A DNA stretch of 64,000 nucleotides from Pseudomonas sp. 14P_8.1_Bac3 (GCF_025466085.1 NZ_JANLOD010000049.1:1-64000), one strand, 5' to 3'; numbered from the stretch's first letter, positions 34,799 through 43,299 are shown. Notes: generated by a model from the sequence alone, not told the origin. Translations and numbers: made by a program.

Positions 34799-35647
34799 TC
34801 AAGACACTTGAACCACGCGGTTTTCGATATAGCCCAGATGTTCGATTTCGGCGCGCACGACGTCGCCGGGCTGAAGCAGCTTGCCGAGGGCAACGCCTAC
34901 GCCCGACGGTGTGCCAGTGGCGAGAATGTCACCGGGCTCAAGCGTCATGACCGTGGAGAGGTATTCGATCTGTTGGTAGATGTCATAGATCATGTCGCCG
35001 GTGGTCATTTTCTGGCGCTCTTCACCATTGACCGTCAGGCGCATTTCCAGCGCCAGGGGATCTGCGATTTCATCGTCCGTGGTCAGCCAGGGGCCAATCG
35101 GGCCGTGGCTGTCGAACGATTTGCCCAGGGTGAAGGTGGGGGAGCGTTGCTGCCAGTCACGGGCACTGACATCGTTGGTCACCAGGTAACCCGCAATCAC
35201 GGATCGGGCATCGCTAGCCTTGACGTTACGGCAACGCTGGCCGATGACGACCCCCATCTCGATTTCATAATCAAGCTGCTTGACCGCAGAGGGGAACAGG
35301 ATCGGATCGTAAGGGCCTGTCAGGCAGGACACTTGTTTGTTGAACCAGAGTTGGCTGCTCGGGATCGGAATACCGGCGGCGCGGGCTTCTTCGGCGTGGG
35401 CTTTGTAGTTCAGGCCAATGGCCAGGTATTTCTGAGGATCGTTGACCGGATTCTCAAGCTGTACGGCCGACAGGGCAAACGCGGGCGAGCGGGCTGCTTC
35501 CAGGGCCGGGCGCAATTCGGGAAGGCGTCCGAGTAGTTGGCGCATCGAGTCGATCACTCCAGGAACACCGGAAAGATCAATCACCCGATCGCCTTCCAGT
35601 TTCCCGATACGCGTGCGGCCGCTTTCAGTAAAACGAACGATTTTCAT
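34799..35647 (-). CDS. Fumarylacetoacetate hydrolase (FAH) family enzyme
   Basis: The 282-residue protein has the short FAH-family layout. It begins MKIVRFTESGRTRIGKLEGD, then KYLAIGLNYKAHAEEARAAG, DYEIEMGVVIGQRCRNV (metal-binding Glu pair), GYLVTNDVSARDWQ and LATGTPSGVG. ATG 35647 is chosen because the 54 extra residues before it are unlike the family. Members hydrolyse fumarylpyruvate or acylpyruvates, or hydrate or decarboxylate 2-oxo-dienoates. After extradiol cleavage it could act as hydratase or decarboxylase. It is the last gene of a five-gene minus-strand operon. Confidence 0.9.
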   Translation of the reverse strand: MKIVRFTESGRTRIGKLEGDRVIDLSGVPGVIDSMRQLLGRLPELRPALEAARSPAFALSAVQLENPVNDPQKYLAIGLNYKAHAEEARAAGIPIPSSQLWFNKQVSCLTGPYDPILFPSAVKQLDYEIEMGVVIGQRCRNVKASDARSVIAGYLVTNDVSARDWQQRSPTFTLGKSFDSHGPIGPWLTTDDEIADPLALEMRLTVNGEERQKMTTGDMIYDIYQQIEYLSTVMTLEPGDILATGTPSGVGVALGKLLQPGDVVRAEIEHLGYIENRVVQVS

Positions 35648-35705
35648 AGAGTATCTGCCGTCTTGTTGTTTGTATTTGATTGAATGAGCTTTGAAATAAC
35701 AGCCA

Positions 35706-36086
35706 CTAGTCGCGCACGACCGTGAGCTGGAAATTGAGGAACTTCCATCCTGAAAGCGTGCGCCTGAGCACCTGGGTGACAAAGCCACGCATGTGTTCTT
35801 CTTTGCCATCGGCAGTGCGTATCTGATTGATGATCGGGCCTGTCAGGATGGCCATGTCATCGTTACCACGAAGGGTCAGGGTGCCGCGCTGTATCGCGTA
35901 AAAACCGCGTTTGCGGGCGATGTGTTCCAAAAGCTCAGGCTTGGTATGCACCAGGCCGGTGCTATGAACGTGCAACAGATCGTCATCGAAGAGATCTCTT
36001 AATGTGTCGATATCCACATCGACCAACGCCCGTTGCCTGCGCTGTTCCAACTCAAGAATTGCGAGTTCAGTTTGCTGATCGAACAT
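35706..36086 (-). CDS. SnoaL/DUF4440-like small protein (NTF2 fold)
   Basis: The 126-residue product reads as an NTF2-like cone: RQRALVDVDIDTLRDLFDDDLLHVHSTGLVHTKPELLEHI, then TLRGNDDMAILTGPIINQIR and WKFLNFQLTVVRD. DUF4440/SnoaL proteins are often isomerases, dehydratases or binding proteins of small aromatics. No catalytic assignment is possible. It sits between the FAH-family and SDR genes, 38 bp from the latter, in the same operon. Confidence 0.82.
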   Translation of the reverse strand: MFDQQTELAILELEQRRQRALVDVDIDTLRDLFDDDLLHVHSTGLVHTKPELLEHIARKRGFYAIQRGTLTLRGNDDMAILTGPIINQIRTADGKEEHMRGFVTQVLRRTLSGWKFLNFQLTVVRD

Positions 36087-36124
36087 GACGGGTTCCTGTC
36101 AATGAACTGGACGGGGGGGGCTGA

Positions 36125-36907
36125 TCAGATCAACCCTTCGTACGAGCCACCGTCCAGTTGCAGGTTCTGGCCTGAGATGTAGCTGGCCTGGCTGCTGCAC
36201 AGGAACGCACAGGCGTCGCCAAATTCCTCGGGCCGGCCGAGGCGTTTTGCCGAGATGGTTGAAGCAATCTGGCGACGGGCTTCTTCATTGCTGACGCCTT
36301 GTTCTTTCATCAGGAGTTGGGCCATGAATTCCTGGCGTGGTGTATCGATGCGTTCAGGCAGCAGGTTGTTGATCGTCACATTGTCCTTCACGACTTCAAC
36401 GCTGATTGCCTTGCTGATAGCGGTCAACGCAGTCCGTGCGGACGTGGACAAGCCCATGATGTAGTGAGGCGATTTGACCATTGCCGACGTGATGTTGATG
36501 ATCCGGCCAAAACCCCGGGCCTGCATGCCGGGAATGTAGGCACGCATCAGTTGCACGGCCGGGATCATGTTGGCTTGCAAGGCGCCGAGCAGTGCTGTTT
36601 CGTCCCAGTCTGCGAGGCGACCTGGGGGAGGGCCGGCGTTGTTGTTGACCAGGATGTCGACCTCTGGTGTTGCTTCCAGAATATCGGCGCGCCCCTGGGC
36701 GGTCGTCAGGTCCGCGACGACGGTCATGACCTGCGCACCGATCACTTCGGTGCGCAGCAGATCAGCTGCATGCTGCAGCTTTTCTTCATTGCGGCCATTG
36801 AGGATGATCACGACGCCTTCGCGAGCCAGTGCGCGGGCGCAGGCATAACCGAGCCCTTGCGATGAAGCCGAAATGAAGGCTGTACGCCCTTTGATACCTA
36901 AATCCAT
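36125..36907 (-). CDS. Short-chain dehydrogenase/reductase with altered active site
   Basis: The 260-residue Rossmann protein has the cofactor motif ASSQGLGYA (14-22), NNNAG (88-92) and the catalytic Ser141 (NITSAM). The usual Tyr-x3-Lys is replaced: thirteen residues after Ser141 the sequence is Ser154 with Arg158 (LSTSARTALTAISKA). The later DNVTINNLLPERIDTPR and C-terminal GQNLQLDGGSYEG are typical of the FabG-like branch. ATG 36907 follows AGAGGA. Some SDR branches lack Tyr-x3-Lys and their chemistry is unclear. It belongs to the FAH/DUF3500 operon. Confidence 0.87.
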   Translation of the reverse strand: MDLGIKGRTAFISASSQGLGYACARALAREGVVIILNGRNEEKLQHAADLLRTEVIGAQVMTVVADLTTAQGRADILEATPEVDILVNNNAGPPPGRLADWDETALLGALQANMIPAVQLMRAYIPGMQARGFGRIINITSAMVKSPHYIMGLSTSARTALTAISKAISVEVVKDNVTINNLLPERIDTPRQEFMAQLLMKEQGVSNEEARRQIASTISAKRLGRPEEFGDACAFLCSSQASYISGQNLQLDGGSYEGLI

Positions 36908-36990
36908 TGCTGTTGTTCCTCTGATGAAATCGAACGCATGTCGCCGCGATGGCACGTCGAATGGGTAGCGTTCGAGTAACGATGAGCCCG

Positions 36991-38331
36991 TCAGTGAGAG
37001 TGATCGTGACCATGAGGGTGGCTATGGTCATGATCCTGAGGATGGTCATGAGAGTGGTCATGCGCGCCGCCACGTTTAGCCATATGCGGCGAGCCGTGAC
37101 GGTGCTCTTTCAGGTAATGCTGGCGCAGCAGGTCCTTGCCGTAGTCATTACCATTGGGGGTCCTGACCACCGTATGGATATGAAATTTTTCCGGGGTCGG
37201 GTTGTTGAGCCAGACACCGCTGTGGTGATCGAACTCCACCATGATCAACGGGCTGTGCACTCGGTAATAAAAGGGATCGTCGTCGCCGTGGCCGCCAATC
37301 CAGCTGAAGTAGGTGCGCTCCAGCATTGACTCGACCTGGCGCAGGCGCATCTCTCGTGGCCCTTCTGGCAAATACTCGATGAAGGCATCAACGATCTTCA
37401 GCAATTGTTCCTGTTGGCCAGATGAAAACAGCGCTGCGCAGACACCTTCATAGGGAATGACCCGGTTATCGCGATAAGCAGCACCTAGTTGGCGCTCGTC
37501 GGCAAAGTGCCAACGATCTTCAGGCATTGAAGGGTCTTTCATCTGTTTGTAGGTGGTGGCTCGTTCGCGCAATGTCGGTGAGAGAGAGCGCATCAATTGC
37601 AGGCCGAAGCTTTCTTCATTCTGGAACAAGGAAAACGCGCCATGCGGGCCCCGATCGATATGGGTCGGTTCCGCCCCCATGAACGTTGGCGAGACGATCA
37701 TCTGGCCGCCGATCATCAGACAGTTCAGTGCCAGATGATGACCGTAGAGATTCCAGCCCCAGGGTTCGGTCAGTGAAGGTGTGCCGAACAGCAGGAAGTG
37801 ATAGCTCCACTCATTCATGATGTTGCGCAGATCGTAAAGCTCGCCGAGGAACAGATTGGCAATACGACACTGTTCGGTTTTCAGGTAACCCTCTGCGCTC
37901 AAACTCGCCCTGAGCACATTCATCACGGCATCACGCGAGGCGCTCGACAGGTAGTCCAGGCGGACCCCGTTGGCGTTCATCGGGAATTCCGGGTTGTACC
38001 AGTCACGCCATTGAGGCGCATCAACCGGGTACTGCAGCGCCTTGCGTTCACCTGCGTTCAAACTGGCCAACAGTGCTTGAGCGGCCGCGACCGCATTGCG
38101 GGCGTCGAACCCTTCGTTGGTCAGTTGAAATAGTCCAGGTTCGACCTGGCCGTTAGCAGTCGTGCCCTTGAAGGGTTCCCGGTACAGGGTTTGCCATGTA
38201 TCGATCAGCGACTTTGCCTTGGCCGAGGCAATAATGGGCTTGGCGTATTCGAACGGGTCCTTGCCACGGGCGTCGACAATTCTCGGCGAGTCCAGGGCCA
38301 GCAGAAAGTCACGGAAGTTATTGCTGCTCAT
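36991..38331 (-). CDS. DUF3500 protein with a histidine-rich tail
   Basis: The 446-residue protein matches the DUF3500 pattern (HLLxGTPSxTEPWGWxxxGHHLxLN): it reads HFLLFGTPSLTEPWGWNLYGHHLALNCLM, then FMGAEPTHIDRG and PLIMVEFDHHSGVWLNN. The tail after residue 412 is made of His-Asp-Ser-Gly repeats (HDHSHDHPQDHDHSHPHGHDHSH, given here only as composition: 11 His in the last 23 residues), a likely metal-binding tag. No signal peptide is present. DUF3500 has no assigned reaction that I know. It lies in the operon with SDR, FAH and dienelactone hydrolase genes, suggesting a catabolic enzyme. Confidence 0.85.
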   Translation of the reverse strand: MSSNNFRDFLLALDSPRIVDARGKDPFEYAKPIIASAKAKSLIDTWQTLYREPFKGTTANGQVEPGLFQLTNEGFDARNAVAAAQALLASLNAGERKALQYPVDAPQWRDWYNPEFPMNANGVRLDYLSSASRDAVMNVLRASLSAEGYLKTEQCRIANLFLGELYDLRNIMNEWSYHFLLFGTPSLTEPWGWNLYGHHLALNCLMIGGQMIVSPTFMGAEPTHIDRGPHGAFSLFQNEESFGLQLMRSLSPTLRERATTYKQMKDPSMPEDRWHFADERQLGAAYRDNRVIPYEGVCAALFSSGQQEQLLKIVDAFIEYLPEGPREMRLRQVESMLERTYFSWIGGHGDDDPFYYRVHSPLIMVEFDHHSGVWLNNPTPEKFHIHTVVRTPNGNDYGKDLLRQHYLKEHRHGSPHMAKRGGAHDHSHDHPQDHDHSHPHGHDHSH

Positions 38332-38390
38332 AGCGTATGCATTCCTCGCTACTTGTTATTGGTATGGGGCGATAACGTTAGCGAGGGCTC

Positions 38391-39119
38391 TCAAGTTGCC
38401 AGGCTTTCTTCCAGAAAACGGTGCAGTGCCTCCCATGCGCGCTTGTCGCTTTGCGCGTGATAAGCGATTACCTGGGGTTTGTTCGCACGGTCCGAGTCCG
38501 GGCGGGTAAATCCGTGTCGGGTATGGCCATACAGATTGACCTCCCAGTCCACACCGGCGTTGTTCATGCTCTGTTGCAGTGATGCCAGCTTGGGCAGTGA
38601 TGCCATCGGGTCTTCATAGCCAGTCAGCAGCAGGGCTTTGCGCAATGAGTGGGAAGGTGCCCACTCTTCAGAGACCAGATCGAGGCCTCCGTGAATGCTG
38701 ACCGCCCCCCGGACATCGTCGACCGTACGCAAATACTCAAGTGCCGAGGCGCCACCGAAGCAATAGCCGATGATGACAATTCTGTCGCCGTCGACACCCG
38801 GTTGTGCCGCCAGGATTTTGCGGGCGGCCTGCAGGCGGCCCATCCACGTTTTGCGGTCAGCGGCAAAACGCCCGATCATCGGACCGATCTCGCTTTCGCT
38901 GGTCAATTGCTTCCCATCGCCCCAGACATCCGCGGCCAACGTGGCATAACCTGCACCGGACAATCTGTTGGCAATGCCCTTGATGAAATCGCTGACGCCG
39001 AAGGCGTCATGTACGAGCAGGATGCCCGGAAGGGCGTCGCCTCCAGGCCGGCTGAAATAGCCGTGCAAACGGGCGTCGTTGTAACTGTAATCAAGAGATT
39101 TGTTGAAGGTTGGTTCCAC
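38391..39119 (-). CDS. Dienelactone hydrolase family protein
   Basis: The 242-residue alpha/beta hydrolase has the DLH-type cysteine nucleophile Cys120 (IIGYCFGGASALEYL), Glu-region HDAFGVSDFIKG (37-48) and the catalytic histidine in GHTRHGFTRPDS. Two GTG starts exist; the one at 39119 lies 7 nt after GGAG and is preferred to 39125, which is 1 nt away. It is the first gene of the operon running to 34799. Classical DLH opens the lactone of chloroaromatic and related pathways. Here the substrate is open. Confidence 0.88.
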   Translation of the reverse strand: MEPTFNKSLDYSYNDARLHGYFSRPGGDALPGILLVHDAFGVSDFIKGIANRLSGAGYATLAADVWGDGKQLTSESEIGPMIGRFAADRKTWMGRLQAARKILAAQPGVDGDRIVIIGYCFGGASALEYLRTVDDVRGAVSIHGGLDLVSEEWAPSHSLRKALLLTGYEDPMASLPKLASLQQSMNNAGVDWEVNLYGHTRHGFTRPDSDRANKPQVIAYHAQSDKRAWEALHRFLEESLAT

Positions 39120-39180
39120 ACACACGCTCCACTTTTATTTTCAAAAGAGGCGTAGCGCTGCCGTGTCTGGCAGCCTTACG

Positions 39181-39200
39181 TTTCCTGTCGTGGAGGGGAA
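39181..39200. promoter_or_regulatory. Weak IclR-type half-palindrome before the DLH operon
   Basis: TTTCCTGTCGTGGAGGGGAA contains TTTCC and TGGA with one base less spacing than the perfect sites at 28105, 42055 and 43280. It lies 62 bp upstream of the operon start. The match is poor and stated only as a candidate. Confidence 0.3.
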
Positions 39201-39272
39201 GATAACGTGGGCCAGAGCCTTACCGGCGGCGCTTTCCGTTCTGCGGAAACGATTTGATCGCCGCGTGTTCAT

Positions 39273-40067
39273 TCAAAAATGCTCAATCAATACACGGCGC
39301 GAAGCACGCATGGATTTCTCGATCAACAGCACCTGCTGCTTGAGCAATTCCACAATGATTTTTCGACGTGGTTCCTGCAGTCTAGAGTCGATAGTGCCGA
39401 TGCTGATGGCGCCGATGGGGCGCCGCATTGAGTCGCGAAAGGTCATGCCCAATGCGGTGACACCCAGGGTCAGGCGATTTCGGATCAGTGAGTAATTCTG
39501 TTTTTTGGTTTCCTGTATGGCTTGGCGCTGTTGATCAAGGTTCAGGTGATGAAACTGACCCAGACGTGATGCCGTCGCTTCAAGGATGCGTTCGCATTCA
39601 TCTTCGGCACAGGCCGCCAAAATGGCCAGGCCTCCGGCACCTACACCCAGGGGCCGGCGACTGCCGATATCCAGCGAGATGGTACGTGTGGAAAACGGGC
39701 CTTCGATGCGGTCGATACACACGGCGTCGTAGCCGCTGCGCATGATGAAGTAGGCCGTGGCTTCACTTTCCTGGCAAAGCCGTTCCAAGGCCGGACGGCA
39801 AAGGCTGCGAAAATCGAAAATCTCAGTGGCGGCAAGCCCCAGCTCATACGCGACCGGACCAAGCAGATAGCGTCTGGACTCTTCGCTTTGAAAAGTAAGG
39901 CCGGTATCTCCCAGCTGCTTGAGCAGGCGATGCACCGTGCCATGGGGCAGTGCACTTCGGCTGGCGATATCCGTGAGTGCCAAGCCGCGTTTACCGGCGG
40001 TGGCCAGCAAACGCAAAATGGTGCTTGAACGGTTGAGTGTTCCAATATCTGACTTGTTTGCCGACAT
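39273..40067 (-). CDS. IclR-family transcriptional regulator
   Basis: The 264-residue protein has the IclR winged helix at the N-terminus (RLLATAGKRGLALTDIASRS followed by ALPHGTVHRLLKQLGDTG) and the effector domain with YFIMRSGYDAVCIDRIEGPF and GSRRPLGVGAGGLAILA. It precedes the DLH-DUF3500-SDR-FAH operon on the same strand and is the only IclR protein in module B. It is therefore the best candidate to bind the TTTCC-N6-TGGAAA sites, since IclR-type operators are often GGAAA/TTTCC palindromes. Activator or repressor mode cannot be told. Confidence 0.9.
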   Translation of the reverse strand: MSANKSDIGTLNRSSTILRLLATAGKRGLALTDIASRSALPHGTVHRLLKQLGDTGLTFQSEESRRYLLGPVAYELGLAATEIFDFRSLCRPALERLCQESEATAYFIMRSGYDAVCIDRIEGPFSTRTISLDIGSRRPLGVGAGGLAILAACAEDECERILEATASRLGQFHHLNLDQQRQAIQETKKQNYSLIRNRLTLGVTALGMTFRDSMRRPIGAISIGTIDSRLQEPRRKIIVELLKQQVLLIEKSMRASRRVLIEHF

Positions 40068-40131
40068 AGCTATGCCCGTATTGTAATTGTTAGGCTAGTT
40101 GTGAACGATCGTTGCGTTTCAATGGTTGTGC

Positions 40132-41322
40132 TTACAACTCAATCCTTCGCGGTAAAAAGGTGATGCAAAGCAGTGCCGCTGTTGTGGCGCAAACCAGCAT
40201 CACCAGAATGAGCCCCACGGCACCCAAATACGCCAATGCGCCCGAGGCGACCGTGACCAATGCGCCTGCACCGAATTGCAGCGAACCCATGAGTGCCGAG
40301 GCCGTGCCTGCATGTTCGCCTTGTTGAATCAGTGCCAGTTGACTGCCGGTGGGCATGATCGAGCCCAGCAGGGCGATCGTGATGAACAGGCCGGCACTGA
40401 GTACGACGAGGTATTTGTGGCCGCAGATCAGATAGCCCGCCAGCAGTGTCAGCACCATGAAGTAGGCGATGTTGAGCAGGCGGAAACTGCGTAATGCGCC
40501 GAAGCGGTGATGAATCCAGGGATTGATCAATGCGGCGATTACCAGGCCCAGAGCGTTCAACCCGAAGAGCAGGCTGAACTGGACGGGGGTTAACCCGTAT
40601 TCGGAGATGAGCACACTGGCCGAGCCGGCGATGTAGGCGAAGAAGCCTGCCTGGCCAGTACAGAGTGCGAGTGCAAATGGCAAAAATCGCTTATCGACGG
40701 AGATTCTCGCGTAGTTTCGCAGCACGTGTTTCAGGGCAGAAGTGGCTCGCAGTTGCGCATTGCGTGTTTCTTCCAGCGTCAGTGCGACTGCGGCTGCAAC
40801 CAAGACTCCATAGGCGGCGAGCGTCCAGAATATGCCGTGCCACGAAAAGCTCGTGAGCAGGGCGCTGCCGATCATTGGCGCGATAACAGGCGACAGCCCC
40901 AACACCGCCATGATGATGGAAATCATCTTGCCCATATGCGCCGCACGGAATGCGTCCCTGACGATTGCAAATGCGATCACCAGGCCGATGGAGCCTCCCA
41001 GACCTTGCAAGAAACGCCACCATAAGTGGTGGTCGAAATGGTCGCTCAACGCGCAACCAACGGAGCCGAGGACAAAGACTGTAAGGCCGGCGTAAATAAG
41101 CGGCTTGCGTCCGTATTTATCGGATAAAGGACCGTATGCCAGTTGCCCCATCATCAGCCCGAGAAAGTACACCATCAGGCTGAGCTGCATGGCGCCTTCA
41201 TCGACACCCAGGTCGCGCGCCATATCCGGAAGGCCGGGAAGATACATATCAACCCCGATAGGGCCAGTGGCACTGAGACCGGCAAGCACAAAGGCAGTAA
41301 CGCGTGAAGAGATGGACCGCAT
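40132..41322 (-). CDS. MFS drug-resistance transporter (Bcr/CflA subfamily)
   Basis: The 396-residue protein has twelve helices with the Bcr/CflA N-terminal signature (GPIGVDMYLPGLPDMARDLGV), MGQLAYGPLSDKYGRKPLIYAG and the drug-antiporter motif region GLGGSIGLVIAFAIVRDAF. It should export a toxic small molecule by proton antiport. It is divergent from a tetR-type gene 74 bp away, the standard exporter/repressor pair. In an aromatic catabolic island its natural job may be to expel toxic phenols or intermediates. Confidence 0.92.
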   Translation of the reverse strand: MRSISSRVTAFVLAGLSATGPIGVDMYLPGLPDMARDLGVDEGAMQLSLMVYFLGLMMGQLAYGPLSDKYGRKPLIYAGLTVFVLGSVGCALSDHFDHHLWWRFLQGLGGSIGLVIAFAIVRDAFRAAHMGKMISIIMAVLGLSPVIAPMIGSALLTSFSWHGIFWTLAAYGVLVAAAVALTLEETRNAQLRATSALKHVLRNYARISVDKRFLPFALALCTGQAGFFAYIAGSASVLISEYGLTPVQFSLLFGLNALGLVIAALINPWIHHRFGALRSFRLLNIAYFMVLTLLAGYLICGHKYLVVLSAGLFITIALLGSIMPTGSQLALIQQGEHAGTASALMGSLQFGAGALVTVASGALAYLGAVGLILVMLVCATTAALLCITFLPRRIEL

Positions 41323-41360
41323 GAAGGGATTTTCTTTAGGATGGGCGGGGATTTTAATTA

Positions 41361-41378
41361 TGGAACTATGTGGTTTCC
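41361..41378. promoter_or_regulatory. Candidate TetR operator in the exporter/regulator gap
   Basis: GGAACTATGTGGTTTCC is an imperfect inverted repeat (GGAAC...GTTTCC) in the middle of the 74-bp divergent gap between the Bcr-type exporter and the tetR gene. The gap leaves little room for anything else. Confidence 0.5.
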
Positions 41379-41396
41379 TAAGTCAACGGGTGAACA

Positions 41397-42020
41397 ATGG
41401 CGCGTACTGGACGTCCTTTGGCGATGCCGGCCGAAGAAAGAAAAAAAGAAATCTATGAGGCCGTCGAACAGCTCCTGGGAGAGCACGCCTACGAAAAGGT
41501 GACGATGTCCGAGATCGCGGCCAAGGCGGGCATGTCGAAAAAAACCCTGTATGTGTACTTCGCCGACAAGAACGAACTGATGGAATCGCTCGTGGCGTCG
41601 TCGTATGTCTGGCCGCAAAAAAATCTGGAAGATGCTGCGCCGGACCCGGTTGCGGCCCTCAGGATCAGGATTCACGGAATCGCCGGGCATGTGCTCTGCG
41701 AGCACCACCTGCGCCTGTGTCGATTGGCGATTGGTGAGCGCGTGGGGCATGCGAGGATTGCCGACATGTTCTATGAGATGGGCATTCGCGACAGTCGCGA
41801 GTCACTGATACAAGCGGTTGAGCGCATTGATCGATCCCGGTGGAACCTGAACATCAATAGCCTGCTGGTGGTGGAAATGATTTTTGGTGCGTCGATTGGC
41901 TACCATTTGATGGATGCACTGCTGACCGGGCAATTGCCTGACAGCAAACTGGTTGCCGATGCCATCGACGAAGTCATCTCATCGCTGTTTCGCACCGATA
42001 CTGCGCCAGAGGCAGGCTGA
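41397..42020 (+). CDS. TetR-family transcriptional regulator
   Basis: The 207-residue protein has a classical TetR DNA-binding domain (EIYEAVEQLLGEHAYEKVTM, then SEIAAKAGMSKKTLYVYFADK, residues 18-58) and a helical ligand domain. It is divergent from the Bcr/CflA exporter at 41322 and probably represses it and itself through the inverted repeat at 41361. Confidence 0.9.
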   Translation: MARTGRPLAMPAEERKKEIYEAVEQLLGEHAYEKVTMSEIAAKAGMSKKTLYVYFADKNELMESLVASSYVWPQKNLEDAAPDPVAALRIRIHGIAGHVLCEHHLRLCRLAIGERVGHARIADMFYEMGIRDSRESLIQAVERIDRSRWNLNINSLLVVEMIFGASIGYHLMDALLTGQLPDSKLVADAIDEVISSLFRTDTAPEAG

Positions 42021-42054
42021 ATCACTGCGGCGTATCGGACGTCGCAGCAAGTCA

Positions 42055-42071
42055 TTTCCATCAGATGGAAA
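42055..42071. promoter_or_regulatory. Candidate IclR-type operator 2
   Basis: TTTCCATCAGATGGAAA is a perfect 17-bp palindrome with a single central base. It lies 104 bp before the HupE-type gene and matches the sites at 28105 and 43280 in form (TTTCC-N6-TGGAAA). Confidence 0.65.
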
Positions 42072-42175
42072 CTCCCGCAAGGCAGCGATAGCCTCGCGTT
42101 ATCGTCACGGGTTCACCAACGGGGCTAAGTGCCTGGTTGGTCCGCGTTCTCGTTGCCTTTCGCCAGGAGTTTTCC

Positions 42176-42721
42176 ATGAAAAAAACAATTGCTCTCGTTC
42201 TGTTGCTGATCGCCATGCCGGCCCTTGCCCATCCGGGGCACGACGGTAGCCCGTTGCAGGACGGCTTGTTGCACCCGCTGACCGGTCTGGACCACCTGTT
42301 GATGTTGTTGGGGACCGGCATGCTTGCCGCGTTGTCCCGGCGCAATCTCGTCTTGCCGGCCTTTACCCTGGCCTTGATGTTGTGCGGGGCGGTGATGGGG
42401 CATTTATTGGGTGATCTGATCGGGGTAGAGAGCATGATTCTCGGCTCGCTTCTGGTCATCTCTGCCGCGTTGCTGATGCCGCAACGCCAATCGCTGTTGG
42501 CCATGGCCATGCCGTTGTTTGCGCTGTTCCATGGCTGGGCTCACGGTGCTGAAGCCAGCCCAGATGCGTTCTGGAGGTTCAGCGTCGGGTTTACGCTAGT
42601 CAGTGGCTTGTTGCTGCTGTCGGGTTTTGTCGCGGGTGGGCTGTTGGCCAGGCACCCTCGGTTGCAGAAAGTGGTGGGTGGTGGGGTGCTGGCTGGATCG
42701 GCGATGATGATGCTGGGGTAA
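42176..42721 (+). CDS. HupE/UreJ-family membrane protein
   Basis: The 181-residue protein has a signal-like first helix (MKKTIALVLLLIAMPALA, followed by HPGHDGS) and the HupE/UreJ signature HPLTGLDHLLMLLGTGMLAA (residues 36-55). Histidines typical of Ni/Co transport follow in ALFHGWAHGAEAS. ATG 42176 has CCAGGAG 7 nt upstream. HupE/UreJ proteins take up nickel or cobalt for metalloenzymes. None of the pathway enzymes here obviously needs nickel, so its presence behind a catabolic-type palindrome is unexpected. Confidence 0.9.
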   Translation: MKKTIALVLLLIAMPALAHPGHDGSPLQDGLLHPLTGLDHLLMLLGTGMLAALSRRNLVLPAFTLALMLCGAVMGHLLGDLIGVESMILGSLLVISAALLMPQRQSLLAMAMPLFALFHGWAHGAEASPDAFWRFSVGFTLVSGLLLLSGFVAGGLLARHPRLQKVVGGGVLAGSAMMMLG

Positions 42722-42747
42722 TCATTGCATCCGAAAATTCTTTGAAC

Positions 42748-42784
42748 ACAGTGCCCGGCTTCTCCCCGGGCACTGTGCTTTTGG
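42748..42784 (+). terminator. Terminator between hupE-type and NIPSNAP genes
   Basis: ACAGTGCCCGG (42748-42758) and CCGGGCACTGT (42766-42776) form an 11-bp perfect stem followed by GCTTTTGG. It lies between convergent genes and may serve both. Confidence 0.85.
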
Positions 42785-42795
42785 CGGGGCGTATT

Positions 42796-43131
42796 TCAAG
42801 GCAAGCGATAGGTGGCTGCTTGAGGCGCGAAGAACGGCGCGGGCATCAGGATCTTGCTTTCCTGATGTTGAATCAGCGGCATGATTTGCCGCACGTACTC
42901 AGTCCATCGCGGGTCAGCCTTGAGCAGGTTGCGGCAGTGATGCCGTTCGTTGAGATCGTTGTATCCCCACAGATGAATGATCTGATTGAGTGGCCCCAAT
43001 TCAGTTGTGTAATAGCCCAGAGGTTGGCGTAAGTATTCGAGCTGGATGGGCAAGCCCGTGTCCATGTAGAGATCGAAATAGGCTTGTACCTTGCCTGGGT
43101 GAAGTCGATAGGTGCGGTGTTCGATGATCAT
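42796..43131 (-). CDS. NIPSNAP-family protein
   Basis: The 111-residue product shows the NIPSNAP pattern: MIIEHRTYRLHPGKVQAYFD, then LGYYTTELGPLNQIIHLWGYNDLNERHHCRNLL and a final WTEYVRQIMPLIQHQESKIL. ATG 43131 follows AAGGAAACACC; the longer frame adds 57 residues without family character. These small ferredoxin-like-fold proteins are frequent in aromatic catabolic clusters without a fixed role. It is divergent from the FAH-hmgA operon, with the palindrome at 43280 between. Confidence 0.88.
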   Translation of the reverse strand: MIIEHRTYRLHPGKVQAYFDLYMDTGLPIQLEYLRQPLGYYTTELGPLNQIIHLWGYNDLNERHHCRNLLKADPRWTEYVRQIMPLIQHQESKILMPAPFFAPQAATYRLP

Positions 43132-43277
43132 GGTGTTTCCTTGTGGTTTATCGGAGGTTTTCACCTCTCGACAACCATGATCGCGGTTCCCGAAGCGCCG
43201 AAGTGCTGGATGTCTGCCTGATGGAAATGGCTTGTTCATCACGCGTGACAGGTCTGAAAAACAGCCCCGGACAGGGT

Positions 43278-43299
43278 CGTTTCCGGCAGATGGAAAACG
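43278..43299. promoter_or_regulatory. Candidate IclR-type operator 3
   Basis: TTTCCGGCAGATGGAAA (43280-43296), extended by CG on each side, lies between the divergent NIPSNAP gene and the FAH-hmgA operon. It shares GCAGATGGAAA-like half-sites with the palindrome at 42055. Confidence 0.62.

Noticed and set aside
42176..42721. HupE as part of a hydrogenase or urease operon
   Set aside because: No hydrogenase or urease gene is in the window, so only the transporter family can be stated.
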